Shown: positions 1 to 9,838 of the stretch, piece after piece
Position numbering within the stretch: the stretch's first letter is position 1
How the letters are laid out: each line of letters begins with the position of its first letter
Assembly: GCF_000744105.1 (NCBI RefSeq)
Contig: NZ_JQLH01000001.1
Coordinates: 4,353,001-4,417,000 of the forward strand
Source: Maribacter forsetii DSM 18668
Lineage (GTDB): Bacteria > Bacteroidota > Bacteroidia > Flavobacteriales > Flavobacteriaceae
Length of the DNA: 64,000 nucleotides
Direction: 5' to 3'
The notes under the pieces: model-generated
What the model was told of the DNA's origin: nothing
The model's input: the letters and a program-made list of their open reading frames with translations, nothing else
Databases searched by the model: none
Translations under genes and position numbers: made by a program

Positions 1-1024
1 AATCATCCGCAGGTACGTAAACCGCCTGTACAGATGTAATAGAACCTCTTTTTGTTGATGTAATACGCTCTTGCATAGCACCCATCTCTGTTGCCAAAGT
101 TGGTTGGTAACCTACCGCTGAAGGCATACGACCCAATAGTGCCGATACCTCTGAACCTGCTTGTGTAAAACGGAAAATGTTATCTACGAAGAAAAGTACA
201 TCTTTACCTTGACCTTCACCTGCTCCATCACGGAAATACTCAGCAATTGTCAAACCTGAAAGTGCAACTCTAGCACGTGCTCCTGGTGGCTCGTTCATTT
301 GACCAAAAACGAAAGTCGCTTTTGAACCTTTCATTGCCTCTTTATCAACTTTGGTAAGATCCCATCCGCCTTCTTCCATAGAATGCATGAAATCATCACC
401 GTATTTTATAATACCAGATTCTAACATCTCACGAAGTAAATCATTTCCTTCACGAGTTCTTTCACCAACACCTGCGAATACAGAAAGACCACCGTGACCT
501 TTTGCAATGTTGTTGATCAATTCTTGAATCAATACCGTTTTACCTACACCAGCACCACCAAATAATCCAATTTTACCACCTTTTGCATAAGGCTCAATCA
601 AATCGATTACTTTAATACCTGTAAATAAAACTTCTGTAGAAGTTGAAAGATCTTCGAATTTTGGTGCTTCCCTATGTATTGGAAGACCATCTTTACCTGC
701 TTTAGGCAAATCACCTAAACCATCAATAGCATCACCGATAACATTGAACAAACGACCATATACGTCATCACCTACCGGCATTTGTATCGCACTACCTGTA
801 GCAACTACTTCTACACCTCTGCTTAAACCATCAGTAGAATCCATTGAGATGGTTCTTACCGTGTTTTCACCAACATGAGACTGTACTTCTAATACTAAAA
901 CCGACTTATCCTTGTTTACAATTTCTAAGGAATCATAGATTCTAGGAAGATCAGCACCTGACTGAAATTCTACATCAACCACGGGCCCAATGATTTGCGA
1001 AACTTTACCTGTAACTTTTGACAT
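1..1024 (-). CDS. atpD: ATP synthase F1 subunit beta (3' end outside window)
   Basis: Catalytic beta subunit of the F1 sector of ATP synthase, which makes ATP on the cytoplasmic face of the inner membrane. The window holds the first 341 codons of a protein that is usually about 500 residues. The N-terminal beta-barrel is followed by the nucleotide-binding domain with Walker A GGAGVGKT near residues 156-163 and the conserved GERTREGNDL segment. The DELSEED region and the C-terminal helical domain lie off the left edge. The start is the ATG at 1024, giving MSKVTGKV, a normal family start. The gene stands alone behind a terminator and a -7-like element, so atpC may follow it on the left, out of view. 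Identity is certain. Confidence 0.98.
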   Translation of the reverse strand, partial: MSKVTGKVSQIIGPVVDVEFQSGADLPRIYDSLEIVNKDKSVLVLEVQSHVGENTVRTISMDSTDGLSRGVEVVATGSAIQMPVGDDVYGRLFNVIGDAIDGLGDLPKAGKDGLPIHREAPKFEDLSTSTEVLFTGIKVIDLIEPYAKGGKIGLFGGAGVGKTVLIQELINNIAKGHGGLSVFAGVGERTREGNDLLREMLESGIIKYGDDFMHSMEEGGWDLTKVDKEAMKGSKATFVFGQMNEPPGARARVALSGLTIAEYFRDGAGEGQGKDVLFFVDNIFRFTQAGSEVSALLGRMPSAVGYQPTLATEMGAMQERITSTKRGSITSVQAVYVPADD

Positions 1025-1085
1025 TACTTATATGTTTATTTAATACGTTTAATATAACCTGAAAAATGCTCTCATTTTCAGGCTG

Positions 1086-1093
1086 CAAAGATA
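1086..1093 (-). promoter_or_regulatory. Bacteroidota -7 element candidate for atpD
   Basis: On the minus strand this reads TATCTTTG and continues into CAGCC, matching TAnnTTTG. It lies 61 bases upstream of the atpD ATG and downstream of the preceding gene's terminator. I see no convincing -33 TTG at normal spacing, so this is a motif match only. Confidence 0.45.
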
Positions 1094-1144
1094 TAGTTTT
1101 CAATTTTAATGAAAAATAGTTTTTTTCCTTTTTTACAAAAGTAA

Positions 1145-1167
1145 AAAGGTGCCCGTTCGGCACCTTT
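1145..1167 (-). terminator. Rho-independent terminator of the SGNH lipoprotein gene
   Basis: Perfect 9-bp stem (AAAGGTGCC with GGCACCTTT) around a 5-base loop. On the minus strand it is followed by a T-rich run. It sits 24 bases past the stop codon of the gene ending at 1192 and separates that gene from atpD. Confidence 0.85.
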
Positions 1168-1191
1168 AAATTCTAACTATTTTAGTTACAA

Positions 1192-2820
1192 TTATTGTAG
1201 TGTTGGTGAGTAATTCGTAGGATAATCACCTACGTTCAAAAAACTACCCGAAGCCTCAAAATTTGAACCATACGTTGCATCAATAGATTTCATAAACTCA
1301 TTTGCTAATAATGCATACCCTCTAGCTGTAGGGTGAATTCCATCTAAAGAAAAAGCACTACCCGTCACCAAACTAGATGTTAAAGTAAAATCACCACTAG
1401 TGATTCCTCCATTTGCCAATTGATTCAACAAGCTATTAGCATCTACGAAAGCTAAACCTGCCTGACTAGCAGTAGCCTCAATAATTTGATTGAAAGCTGC
1501 TGTTGCTACAGCAATTTCTTCTTGCTCACTAGGCAGAAGAACCCACTTATCCTCTAAAGGCAACGATATACCCTCAACAGAAAATTGACCTGCCAATGCC
1601 TGAGGTAAGCCTGCAGACATAAGAGCTACAACCGATTCTGTATTTACCGTACCTATAATAGATGAACTTGGCAATACAAATAAATCGTCTGCCGTTGCCT
1701 CTCTTGTTTGCCCATATGTACTACCCAATAAACCTGCAACCAATGGTGCTGCTTCGACAGGCAAACCGAATGATTGCACAAAAGCAGGAAATGTAGGACT
1801 AGCCCCTAGTACACCTGCAATCTGAGCAGACAAATCAACTAAAGTTTCATCTCTAATCACCACTTCACTAGCTGCGGTTGCAGAAAACTCTATTGATCTT
1901 TCTGGAACACCTAAAAACTCATACACCTGATTCAATTGCCCAAAAATACCATTCAGGGTCGCAATCTGATCTCCAAAATCGGGATTTGTAGGGTCCAAAG
2001 GATTGTGTGGTACCGTTGTAAAATGAGGAACGTCTGTTACGTTAGGAATATTAGCTACTACACCTTGAGCCCCATTAGCAGTCAAGGTAGCTATTAAAGC
2101 TCCATAACTACCATCAAAACCTTGACCTGGAGCACCTGACACCGGTGTAATAGGATCCGTACCATCACCACCAGTAGTGGCATATCCCAATACATCATTA
2201 TTACCTATCCACAATGAGAAAAAACTAGGTGATTGATCTACCGCCAAATCTAAAATAGACGCGCTGGTATTTCCCGTGATTCTAATTGCATAAGGATTTG
2301 CAGCTGTCGGAAAATTATCTAAACTACCATAACCAGGCGCCAATAGATGAAAACTTTTAGCTCCAGGCACCCCTAAATTATTAAAAGGTCCAGTTGGGTT
2401 GTTCAACGCAATATCCGTTGATACGGTTACATCACCAATTATGGATTCTAAAGAAACCGGACCCGCACCACCAAAGACCAATCTTGGATCTTGGATTCTT
2501 GTACCTGCCACTGCTAAACCACCAAAATTGTCACTTGTCATAGGCTGGGTAAAATTACCACCGCCAACAAGACTAAATTTCTGAGATAGTAAGTTAGGCA
2601 AGGACAGCGTCTGACTTGCTTGAAATAATGCGCCATCTGTAAAACCTGCCGTTAACGAATTCCCTAAAGAGACATAATTAGAGAAATCTGCCGATCCAGC
2701 AGTTAACGCCGGTAATTCTTCTGCCATAACTTCTGGCTCAAGATCCACATCTTCAGGGTCATTACAAGCCGTAAAAGCTAAGATACCTAAAGAAATATAT
2801 AAATATTTTAAGTTTTTCAT
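1192..2820 (-). CDS. SGNH/GDSL-family hydrolase lipoprotein
   Basis: Predicted surface or periplasmic lipoprotein of 542 residues. A lipoprotein signal ends at Cys19 (LAFTAC). The SGNH block I motif appears as GNSLTAG at residues 53-59, so Ser55 is the candidate nucleophile. Block III appears as IGNND near the middle, and block V as DGIHPT close to the C-terminus supplies the Asp-His pair. It is much longer than minimal SGNH esterases (about 200 residues), with a large insertion between blocks III and V. It starts 18 bases after the TBDR gene, so the two are probably co-transcribed. I infer that it cleaves an ester-linked substrate of that receptor. The substrate cannot be read from sequence. 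Confidence 0.85.
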   Translation of the reverse strand: MKNLKYLYISLGILAFTACNDPEDVDLEPEVMAEELPALTAGSADFSNYVSLGNSLTAGFTDGALFQASQTLSLPNLLSQKFSLVGGGNFTQPMTSDNFGGLAVAGTRIQDPRLVFGGAGPVSLESIIGDVTVSTDIALNNPTGPFNNLGVPGAKSFHLLAPGYGSLDNFPTAANPYAIRITGNTSASILDLAVDQSPSFFSLWIGNNDVLGYATTGGDGTDPITPVSGAPGQGFDGSYGALIATLTANGAQGVVANIPNVTDVPHFTTVPHNPLDPTNPDFGDQIATLNGIFGQLNQVYEFLGVPERSIEFSATAASEVVIRDETLVDLSAQIAGVLGASPTFPAFVQSFGLPVEAAPLVAGLLGSTYGQTREATADDLFVLPSSSIIGTVNTESVVALMSAGLPQALAGQFSVEGISLPLEDKWVLLPSEQEEIAVATAAFNQIIEATASQAGLAFVDANSLLNQLANGGITSGDFTLTSSLVTGSAFSLDGIHPTARGYALLANEFMKSIDATYGSNFEASGSFLNVGDYPTNYSPTLQ

Positions 2821-2838
2821 TTCAACTTTTGATTTTAA

Positions 2839-5628
2839 TTAGTTGTTAATAGTCCAAGATAAGTAGTACATAGAACCTATGAACCCTGTACCAAATGCCG
2901 TATAATATTCTTTATTAGTAAGGTTTGTACCCCCTAATTTGAAAGAAGATTTAATACTTGGCACATCATAGTTAATTTGAGCATCTACCACGTGGAATTC
3001 TGGAATTACACCATTACCAAAAGTAGCTTCCCAGAAATAATCATCACTAAATCTATATGAAACATTAAATCCGAAATTTTCGAATAATTCTTTGTTTCCA
3101 AAAGATGCCTTGAACTTGTGCTCTGGCGTGTTGAAGTTCAACATTACGTCAGGGTTTGCCTCACGATCGAAATCTAATTTCGTAAAAGTATAACTACCTC
3201 CTAAATCAAAATTACCTAAAACCTTAACATCAAGACCTAAAGATGCACCATAAGAATTTACATTGGCATCGGTATTTGTGTATGTACTATATGCTTGAAA
3301 ATCTCCATTCGCTATTGCTGCAATAGAAAGTCCGCCATCACCCACTTCGCCGTAGTACGGAGCAACAACTACCTCTTGAGAAATAAAATCTTCATAACTA
3401 TTATAATATGTGCTAAAATCAATTACAACTTTATCCACTTTACCTCTATACCCAATTTCAAAAGATGTTACTTTTTCTGGCTTGACCAAATCTGGATTAG
3501 CAACTTCAAGTACTGTAGGGTCTCCTGTCTCAGCTAAAGCTGTAGCAGAAGCTGCAGAGTACGAATTGGTGTACGCCGCGGTACCAGTTTGAGTAACTGA
3601 CGAAGGTTGACCTAACAACTGTCCTGAGGCACTTACATCAAAATCTCTTGAATACTGCTCTAGATTATCAGGTGCAGACCCTACCAAAATTGCTCTACCG
3701 GCATCCAATCCAATAAAAAGATCTTGGGTAGTCGGGTTTCTGAATCCAGTTTGAGCAGATGCTCTAATATTATGATTCCTATTCAACGTGTAACCTGCGG
3801 ATAATCTAGGAGAGTAAAAGCCATCAAAAAATTCAGATTTATCATATCTAATAGACCCTGTTAATTTTAAACTTTTATCGCCAGACATAGGTAATGTCTT
3901 TTGAACCTGTGAGTAAATTCCAAATTCAGAATAATCTATTGGACCGTCTTCTTCAGAATCCGTATAAATAGTTCCTAAAGAATTTAAACTATACTCTCTA
4001 AAAGAACCACCAACCTGAATTTCTGCCCAATCAATTAAATGACTAAAATTATAGTTACCATCAGCATGATAATATTTAGACTGGTCATAAAACTGTGACC
4101 CAACACTTAAATCTGGATCTTTTATAACCTTGTTAAAAGCTGCTTCGAATTCTGGAGTACCCGGCAACAGTCTACCAGATTCAGCTTGAGCTCTACCTGC
4201 TGCATGTGCCTGTTGGTCAGTAGCACCTGCCAAAGTTGCCTGTACATAAGCACCGGTATATTCACCAAACCAAGTATTATCATCTTTCCAAGATCTGTTG
4301 ATGTTGATACCAGTAAACACCATATCATAAGAATCACCTGCCTTATCTCCAACCACATAACCTCTTACAAAAAAGTTATCGTTCTTGATTTCAAGTTTAT
4401 GTTGTTCCTGAAAGAATCCAGCTATATTATACCTGTTAGTTCCTTGATAAATTGTATTTCCTGTACCTACTTTACCTACATAAGAAATCTCTAAACTATT
4501 ATCTTCAATTGGTCTATAATACAAGCCCCAATCAGCTTTAATACTTTCTGCATTGTAGTTGGTAAGATCACTTTCGTTATACCCAGTTCTACTTACAATT
4601 TCAGAAGGCACCAAAGCATTTGCACCTGAAGGCAAAACACCTAAACCTTCTAAAGTAAGTGCAACTTCCTTAATATTTGTAGAAACTTCATCTCCATATA
4701 CATTGACACCATCATAATTCAAGTTATCTCTTGTGCCACCTGGAGTTATTTTATCATCTGTATTATTAGCCGCCCAATCAGTACCTTTTAAGTATCCGAA
4801 ATTAACCTTTGCAGCAAATTTATCACTGAACTTATGTGCCGCTCTTATACCAAAATCAGTATATGAGTTGTCACCAGCCGCCTTTTGAGAAGTAATCCCT
4901 TGTTTAATGGAAACACTTATACCTTCATAATCAAACGGACTCTTACTACGCATAAACAAAATACCATTAAACGCATTTGCACCATATAGTGCAGAAGATG
5001 CTCCTGGCAACAATTCTACACTTAATACATCTGGTTCAATTAACCCGACTAAGTTACCGATAGGGAAGTTCAATGCTGGTGTAGAATTGTCCATACCATC
5101 AACAAGCTGCATAAAGCGCGTATTCGCAAAAGATGCGAAACCTCTTGTGTTTACCGACTTAAACGTTAAACTGTTCGTATTTACATCAACCCCTTTTAAA
5201 TTTTCCAATCCGCCATAAAAATCTGCAGCAGTAGAATTCTTAATTTCAGAAATACCAATACGCTCTACAGTAACTGGCGATTCAAAAATACGTTCAGGAG
5301 TTCTAGAAGCCGAAATAACAACTTCATCTAAAAAGGTTTGCGATTCATTTAAGGTGATCGTAATAGTTTGGTTTGCACTTGTAATACTTTCTGTAGTACT
5401 CATATATCCAATACTTGACACCTCTATCTTAAAAGGTGGCACTTCGGACGTAGCCAAATTAAAATTACCATCAAAATCTGTTACTGCTCCAATGGTTTTG
5501 CCAACGATAACAATATTGGCCCCAGGAATGGGCTGATTGTTTTGGTCAACAACATTACCATTGATATTTGTTTGAGAGTACCCAAAAGTACCCACAATCA
5601 TCAATGCTAAAAGAAGTATTGCTCTCAT
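2839..5628 (-). CDS. TonB-dependent outer-membrane receptor with carboxypeptidase-like domain
   Basis: A 929-residue outer-membrane receptor that would take up a ligand using TonB energy. Order of parts: signal peptide 1-18, a carboxypeptidase-regulatory-like beta-sandwich at about 22-100 (NGNVVDQNNQPIPGANI, then DFDGNF), a plug from about 110 to 225 containing LVDGMDNS and LLPGASSALYGANAFNG, then the beta-barrel. The protein ends in an aromatic-rich strand typical of barrel insertion (YYLSWTINN). Start is ATG at 5628. It is the first gene of a pair with the SGNH lipoprotein 18 bases downstream. It lacks a SusD partner, so it is not a classic polysaccharide-utilisation SusCD pair. The ligand is unknown, possibly a lipid or ester given the neighbour. 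Confidence 0.92.
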   Translation of the reverse strand: MRAILLLALMIVGTFGYSQTNINGNVVDQNNQPIPGANIVIVGKTIGAVTDFDGNFNLATSEVPPFKIEVSSIGYMSTTESITSANQTITITLNESQTFLDEVVISASRTPERIFESPVTVERIGISEIKNSTAADFYGGLENLKGVDVNTNSLTFKSVNTRGFASFANTRFMQLVDGMDNSTPALNFPIGNLVGLIEPDVLSVELLPGASSALYGANAFNGILFMRSKSPFDYEGISVSIKQGITSQKAAGDNSYTDFGIRAAHKFSDKFAAKVNFGYLKGTDWAANNTDDKITPGGTRDNLNYDGVNVYGDEVSTNIKEVALTLEGLGVLPSGANALVPSEIVSRTGYNESDLTNYNAESIKADWGLYYRPIEDNSLEISYVGKVGTGNTIYQGTNRYNIAGFFQEQHKLEIKNDNFFVRGYVVGDKAGDSYDMVFTGININRSWKDDNTWFGEYTGAYVQATLAGATDQQAHAAGRAQAESGRLLPGTPEFEAAFNKVIKDPDLSVGSQFYDQSKYYHADGNYNFSHLIDWAEIQVGGSFREYSLNSLGTIYTDSEEDGPIDYSEFGIYSQVQKTLPMSGDKSLKLTGSIRYDKSEFFDGFYSPRLSAGYTLNRNHNIRASAQTGFRNPTTQDLFIGLDAGRAILVGSAPDNLEQYSRDFDVSASGQLLGQPSSVTQTGTAAYTNSYSAASATALAETGDPTVLEVANPDLVKPEKVTSFEIGYRGKVDKVVIDFSTYYNSYEDFISQEVVVAPYYGEVGDGGLSIAAIANGDFQAYSTYTNTDANVNSYGASLGLDVKVLGNFDLGGSYTFTKLDFDREANPDVMLNFNTPEHKFKASFGNKELFENFGFNVSYRFSDDYFWEATFGNGVIPEFHVVDAQINYDVPSIKSSFKLGGTNLTNKEYYTAFGTGFIGSMYYLSWTINN

Positions 5629-5917
5629 TCTTTATCAAAGTTTAAAATTAGTTGAGGGTTAAGATACAGATTATTTCACATGGATTATAGTAATTTGAAA
5701 AAAATTATGCATGCATAGTATTATTTTAATAATTAAATGATTCATTTATTGGGATATACGCAATTAACTTTTAAATAACATAATGTAAAAAATATATCCA
5801 AAATCCACCATTCCCTTATAAAAAGGAGATTTTATGTGCATATTATTTTAATTTTATCCCCTAAAAAAGGGACATGAAATGAATCATGCCCCTTATATCT
5901 ATTAAAAATAATTTTTC
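5629..5917. other. Intergenic region between glmS and the TBDR
   Basis: Very AT-rich 289 bases holding the promoter region of the TBDR to the left and the glmS terminator to the right. A perfect 12-base palindrome, TATGCATGCATA, lies at 5707-5718. A TAAACTTTG close to the -7 consensus, but with one extra spacer base, lies on the minus strand just before the TBDR start. No coding region was found. Confidence 0.5.
5867..5894 (-). terminator. Rho-independent terminator of glmS
   Basis: Eleven-base stem around a 6-base loop, 24 bases past the glmS stop. On the minus strand the one imperfect position is a G-U wobble, and the stem runs into TTTTTT. On the plus strand the same position is a mismatch, so minus-strand function is favoured. 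Confidence 0.8.
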
Positions 5918-7762
5918 TTATTCTACCGTAACCGATTTGGCAAGGTTTCTAGGTTGATCCACATTACAACCTCTCATTACAGCAATATGATATGAAAGTA
6001 ATTGCAAAGGAATTGTCGTTAATAACGGAGTTAAGCTTTCTAAAGTTTCAGGAACCTCAATAACGTGATCCGCTAAATCCTTCACCTGCTCATCACCTTC
6101 TGTAACTATTGCAATAATTTTCCCTTTTCTGGATTTAATCTCTTGAATGTTACTTACCACCTTTTCATAATGCCCTTTTTTAGTCGCAATTACAAAAACT
6201 GGCATTTGCTCATCAATCAATGCAATAGGACCATGCTTCATTTCAGCTGCCGGATATCCTTCTGCATGAATGTAACTTATCTCTTTTAATTTAAGTGCGC
6301 CTTCCAATGCTACCGGAAAATTGTATCCTCTCCCTAAGTAAAGACAGTTAGTTGAATCTTTATAAACATCTGCTATAATTTCTATTAGTGTATTAGATTC
6401 CAAAGATTTTTCTACTTTACTAGGAATAGTTTCTAGTTCAGATAAATATCCGCGATATTTTGTCTCCGAGAAAACACCTTTTGCTTTCGCTAATTTTAAA
6501 GCCATTAACGTCAAAACAGTAATTTGAGTCGTAAAAGCTTTTGTAGAAGCTACTCCTATTTCTGGTCCTGCATGCGTATAAGCTCCAGCATCCGTTTCCC
6601 TTGCAATAGAAGAACCTACTACATTACAAACACCAAATACAAAAGCTCCTTTTTCTTTCGCTAATTTAATAGCTGCCAAAGTATCTGCAGTTTCACCAGA
6701 TTGTGAAATTGCAATTAAAACATCTTTATCTGTAATAACAGGGTTTCTGTATCTAAATTCTGATGCATATTCTACTTCTACAGGAATTCTTGCCAAATCC
6801 TCAAAAATATACTCAGCAACTAAACCGGCATGCCATGAAGTACCACATGCTACAATAATAATTCTATTAGCGTTTAAGAATTTTTCCATGTTAAGGTCAA
6901 TCCCCGCCATTCTAATTAAACCTTGATCTGCCAATAAACGACCTCTATAAGTATCTTTTATAGCTCTAGGTTGTTCATAAATCTCTTTTAACATAAAGTG
7001 ATCATAACCACCTTTCTCAATTTCTTCAAGATTCATTTGAAGCTCTAAAATTCTTGGATAAGCTACCGCATCATCCTTAATTTTTCTAAGCTTAATTTCT
7101 TTTCCTAATCTAATAATTGCCATTTCTTCATCTTCAAGATAAACAGCATTATTAGTAAATTCTATAAATGGCGAAGCATCTGAGGCTATAAAAAATTCTT
7201 CTTCGCCAATACCAATAGCCAAAGGACTACCTAATTTAGCTACCACAATTTCATCTGGTTTTTCCTTATCAAAAACAGCAATTGCATATGCCCCTACTAC
7301 TTGATTAAGTGCAATCTGTACCGCCTTACCTAGCTTAACATCTTCGGTTTTCTTTACCTCTTCAATAAGATTAATCAATACCTCAGTATCCGTATCTGAT
7401 TGAAATGTATATCCACGTTTTGTAAGTTCTTGTTTTATAGACTCGTAATTTTCAATGATACCGTTATGTATAATAACAAGATTTCCTGAATTAGAGTAAT
7501 GAGGGTGAGAATTGACATCATTTGGCACACCGTGGGTTGCCCAACGTGTGTGACCTATACCAATACTACCTGCCTGAGATATTTCTTTTGCTTTATTTTT
7601 TAAATCTTCAACCTTACCTTTTGTTTTAGATAAATTGATTTGATTACCATCAAACAATGCAATACCTGCACTATCATAACCACGATATTCTAATCTCTGA
7701 AGTCCTTTTATAACTATAGGGAAAGCTTCCCTATGACCTATGTAACCAACAATTCCACACAT
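5918..7762 (-). CDS. glmS: Glutamine--fructose-6-phosphate aminotransferase (isomerizing)
   Basis: Makes glucosamine-6-phosphate from fructose-6-phosphate and glutamine, the first step toward UDP-GlcNAc for peptidoglycan and lipopolysaccharide. Length 614 is normal. After the start Met, Cys2 (MCGIVGYIG) is the amidotransferase nucleophile once Met is removed. HTRWATHG and the HNGIIENY motif follow in the class II glutaminase domain (about 1-220). Two SIS sugar-isomerase domains follow, with ACGTSWHA and SQSGETADT in the first. The C-terminus KSVTVE closes the active site as in the family. The gene is monocistronic, with its own terminator and a 148-base upstream gap. No glmS ribozyme-like structure was recognised upstream; that ribozyme belongs mainly to Firmicutes. 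Confidence 0.97.
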   Translation of the reverse strand: MCGIVGYIGHREAFPIVIKGLQRLEYRGYDSAGIALFDGNQINLSKTKGKVEDLKNKAKEISQAGSIGIGHTRWATHGVPNDVNSHPHYSNSGNLVIIHNGIIENYESIKQELTKRGYTFQSDTDTEVLINLIEEVKKTEDVKLGKAVQIALNQVVGAYAIAVFDKEKPDEIVVAKLGSPLAIGIGEEEFFIASDASPFIEFTNNAVYLEDEEMAIIRLGKEIKLRKIKDDAVAYPRILELQMNLEEIEKGGYDHFMLKEIYEQPRAIKDTYRGRLLADQGLIRMAGIDLNMEKFLNANRIIIVACGTSWHAGLVAEYIFEDLARIPVEVEYASEFRYRNPVITDKDVLIAISQSGETADTLAAIKLAKEKGAFVFGVCNVVGSSIARETDAGAYTHAGPEIGVASTKAFTTQITVLTLMALKLAKAKGVFSETKYRGYLSELETIPSKVEKSLESNTLIEIIADVYKDSTNCLYLGRGYNFPVALEGALKLKEISYIHAEGYPAAEMKHGPIALIDEQMPVFVIATKKGHYEKVVSNIQEIKSRKGKIIAIVTEGDEQVKDLADHVIEVPETLESLTPLLTTIPLQLLSYHIAVMRGCNVDQPRNLAKSVTVE

Positions 7763-7910
7763 ATTAATGTTTCTATTTGAAAAAATTAATTTAAAACCTT
7801 TAGCTTAAAAAATAAACTCAAGATTTATGCCATTTAGGTTATACAACGTTAATAATGTAGAAGTGGTATGTGAACAATTGCTTAAATGACAAAAATCACT
7901 ATTAAATGGT

Positions 7911-9833
7911 TTACCGAGCTTTAGTATAAGATATTTCTAATTTCAACCTCTTATCATAATTAGGGTCGGCAACATCTACATTACTACCAAACAATACCGT
8001 TCCTAGCGGAGTCACTGTTGACGTAATAGGTAATTCTTCTTCTCCATTAGTAACCTTTGCATCGGCAATATTCCAATTTTGAATATTTGTTGTAAGTGTT
8101 AAACCCAAAGTAGCATTTGTAGAATCTCTTACAATCAAATTATTTATATGATCTGTAATCTTTACCGAATACTGAATTCCTTTTCCGTTAGATTTCTCTA
8201 TAACTCCATCATAATCTGGATAAAATGCAAATAAATTTGGGATCCCTGTTTCGGCAAATGCCACATCTGTAGCTGTATTTATTAAAGGAAATTTATTCTC
8301 AGCATTATATAAATATAATCTTGGAGGCTCTAATGTACTACCTACAGCATCTAACTGATCTCTATCTATATAGAAAACCAAATTAGCTTCATTAATTACC
8401 CAATTCTCACTTTTAATTTGTTCAATAATACTTTCACCGCCATCTTCTTCAAATAAATTAATTTCAGCATAAGTACCAGGACCTCCTTTTAAATAAATTC
8501 TAGAAACATTTTCATCGCTATCTAAAGTTTGAAGAATTTGAGGACCGTAGTCTTCAGTTATAATAGTATTTACTGCATTACCGGCAACAACGCCAGTTGT
8601 ACTCAATGTCAAAAATGAAAAAGTAAAATCAGTCTCCAATATATTATTAGGATTATCATCACTAGTATCATCAGTTGTACCATTAGTATCATAATTGGTA
8701 TAACTATAAGTCATAGTAATATTAGAGCTATTTAAGTTAAACATAAAAAGCACATCGTTACCAGATTCATCTTCTATAGAAAAATGAAGCCCCCTAATAA
8801 ACTCAGTGAAGTTAGCTTGACTAATTAACTCCGAACTCCCTTCCTTGTCTAATATATTTGTCTGAAAAAATTCATTATCCAACGCAACCCTAATACCTGG
8901 CTGTAATTTTGTGAAAGTTTGAGATTCATCTACATCTTCAGTTGAATCGTCATCTTCATTCTGAATTAAGATTTCTTCATCAATAATCTCAACTACACCT
9001 TCAAACAAAGGATCACCTGTTACGAAATCAGGAGAGAACACTTGATTTGAATAATATTGTTGCACTTCTTGAAAGCTGGCATTTGGATCTAAATCACGTA
9101 AGAAAAAGGTTGAACGCTCTACCTTTAAATTGAAAGAAGGTAGTGGGGTTTTAGCAACGTCATCATAGTTGACACCATTAATATAGATACTGTCTAGTTC
9201 TACTTTTTCCGCAAAATTATCAGAAAAAATGGTTGAACCATCAAGATCATTAATACCATCACGATCCTCATCAACACTAGAACCATCTAAAGGATCTGTA
9301 TTAGATGCCGTCTCTATAATATTAGAAACACCATCACCATCATTGTCATTACTACTATCGTCTGGGTCAAGATCAAATTCATCTTCAACACCATCACCAT
9401 CAGTATCCAACGAGCTAGCATTTGTCAAAAATGGTATATAAAGATAAACTTCTTTAATAGTTTCATTTTCTTGAACCGTAGTTATTGCCTCATCTGTAGT
9501 ACCGGCTCTATCCTCTTTTTCTTGAGAAAAACTACCAAAAGATGGGTTAGCCGTACTTAAATAGACTTGTGAAGTTACAGAAGCCTCTGTTTTACCGTAA
9601 ACAGGGTCATTATATGTACCTATTTGATAAATATCAAGTTTATTGGTCTGAACCGCCTCAATGTTCTTGTTATATGCAAAAACATCATATACTTCTGTAC
9701 CGGTAGTAAAAGGCTCGTTACCAACAACACCCGACCCTACAGTAGTTAAATCTTGCTCACATGAAACCAAAACACCCAATAACAATAACAACCCTAAAAA
9801 CTTAGGGACAGCGGACTTAGCAATAAAATTCAT
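7911..9833 (-). CDS. DUF4270-type lipoprotein with thrombospondin-3-like Ca-binding repeats
   Basis: A 640-residue predicted lipoprotein (signal peptide ending at Cys25, LVSC) of the Bacteroidota DUF4270 kind, recognised from its N-terminal region and the DPVYGKTEASV segment. Residues about 142-200 are an inserted acidic stretch with repeats of the form DTDGDGVED, DNDGDGVSN and DEDRDGIND, like thrombospondin type 3 calcium-binding repeats. The remainder looks beta-rich. It begins 5 bases after the short glycogen-synthase-like gene, so the two form one transcript running away from panC. The function of DUF4270 proteins is not established. Export to the cell surface is the safest inference. Confidence 0.8.
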   Translation of the reverse strand: MNFIAKSAVPKFLGLLLLLGVLVSCEQDLTTVGSGVVGNEPFTTGTEVYDVFAYNKNIEAVQTNKLDIYQIGTYNDPVYGKTEASVTSQVYLSTANPSFGSFSQEKEDRAGTTDEAITTVQENETIKEVYLYIPFLTNASSLDTDGDGVEDEFDLDPDDSSNDNDGDGVSNIIETASNTDPLDGSSVDEDRDGINDLDGSTIFSDNFAEKVELDSIYINGVNYDDVAKTPLPSFNLKVERSTFFLRDLDPNASFQEVQQYYSNQVFSPDFVTGDPLFEGVVEIIDEEILIQNEDDDSTEDVDESQTFTKLQPGIRVALDNEFFQTNILDKEGSSELISQANFTEFIRGLHFSIEDESGNDVLFMFNLNSSNITMTYSYTNYDTNGTTDDTSDDNPNNILETDFTFSFLTLSTTGVVAGNAVNTIITEDYGPQILQTLDSDENVSRIYLKGGPGTYAEINLFEEDGGESIIEQIKSENWVINEANLVFYIDRDQLDAVGSTLEPPRLYLYNAENKFPLINTATDVAFAETGIPNLFAFYPDYDGVIEKSNGKGIQYSVKITDHINNLIVRDSTNATLGLTLTTNIQNWNIADAKVTNGEEELPITSTVTPLGTVLFGSNVDVADPNYDKRLKLEISYTKAR

Positions 9834-9838
9834 TCAGA

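Noticed and set aside
2399..2584. Plus-strand open frame inside the SGNH gene
   Set aside because: Antisense shadow of a well-supported gene, no start context or family match.
5707..5718. Perfect palindrome TATGCATGCATA as an operator
   Set aside because: A single short AT-rich palindrome with no second copy near another promoter; too weak to call.
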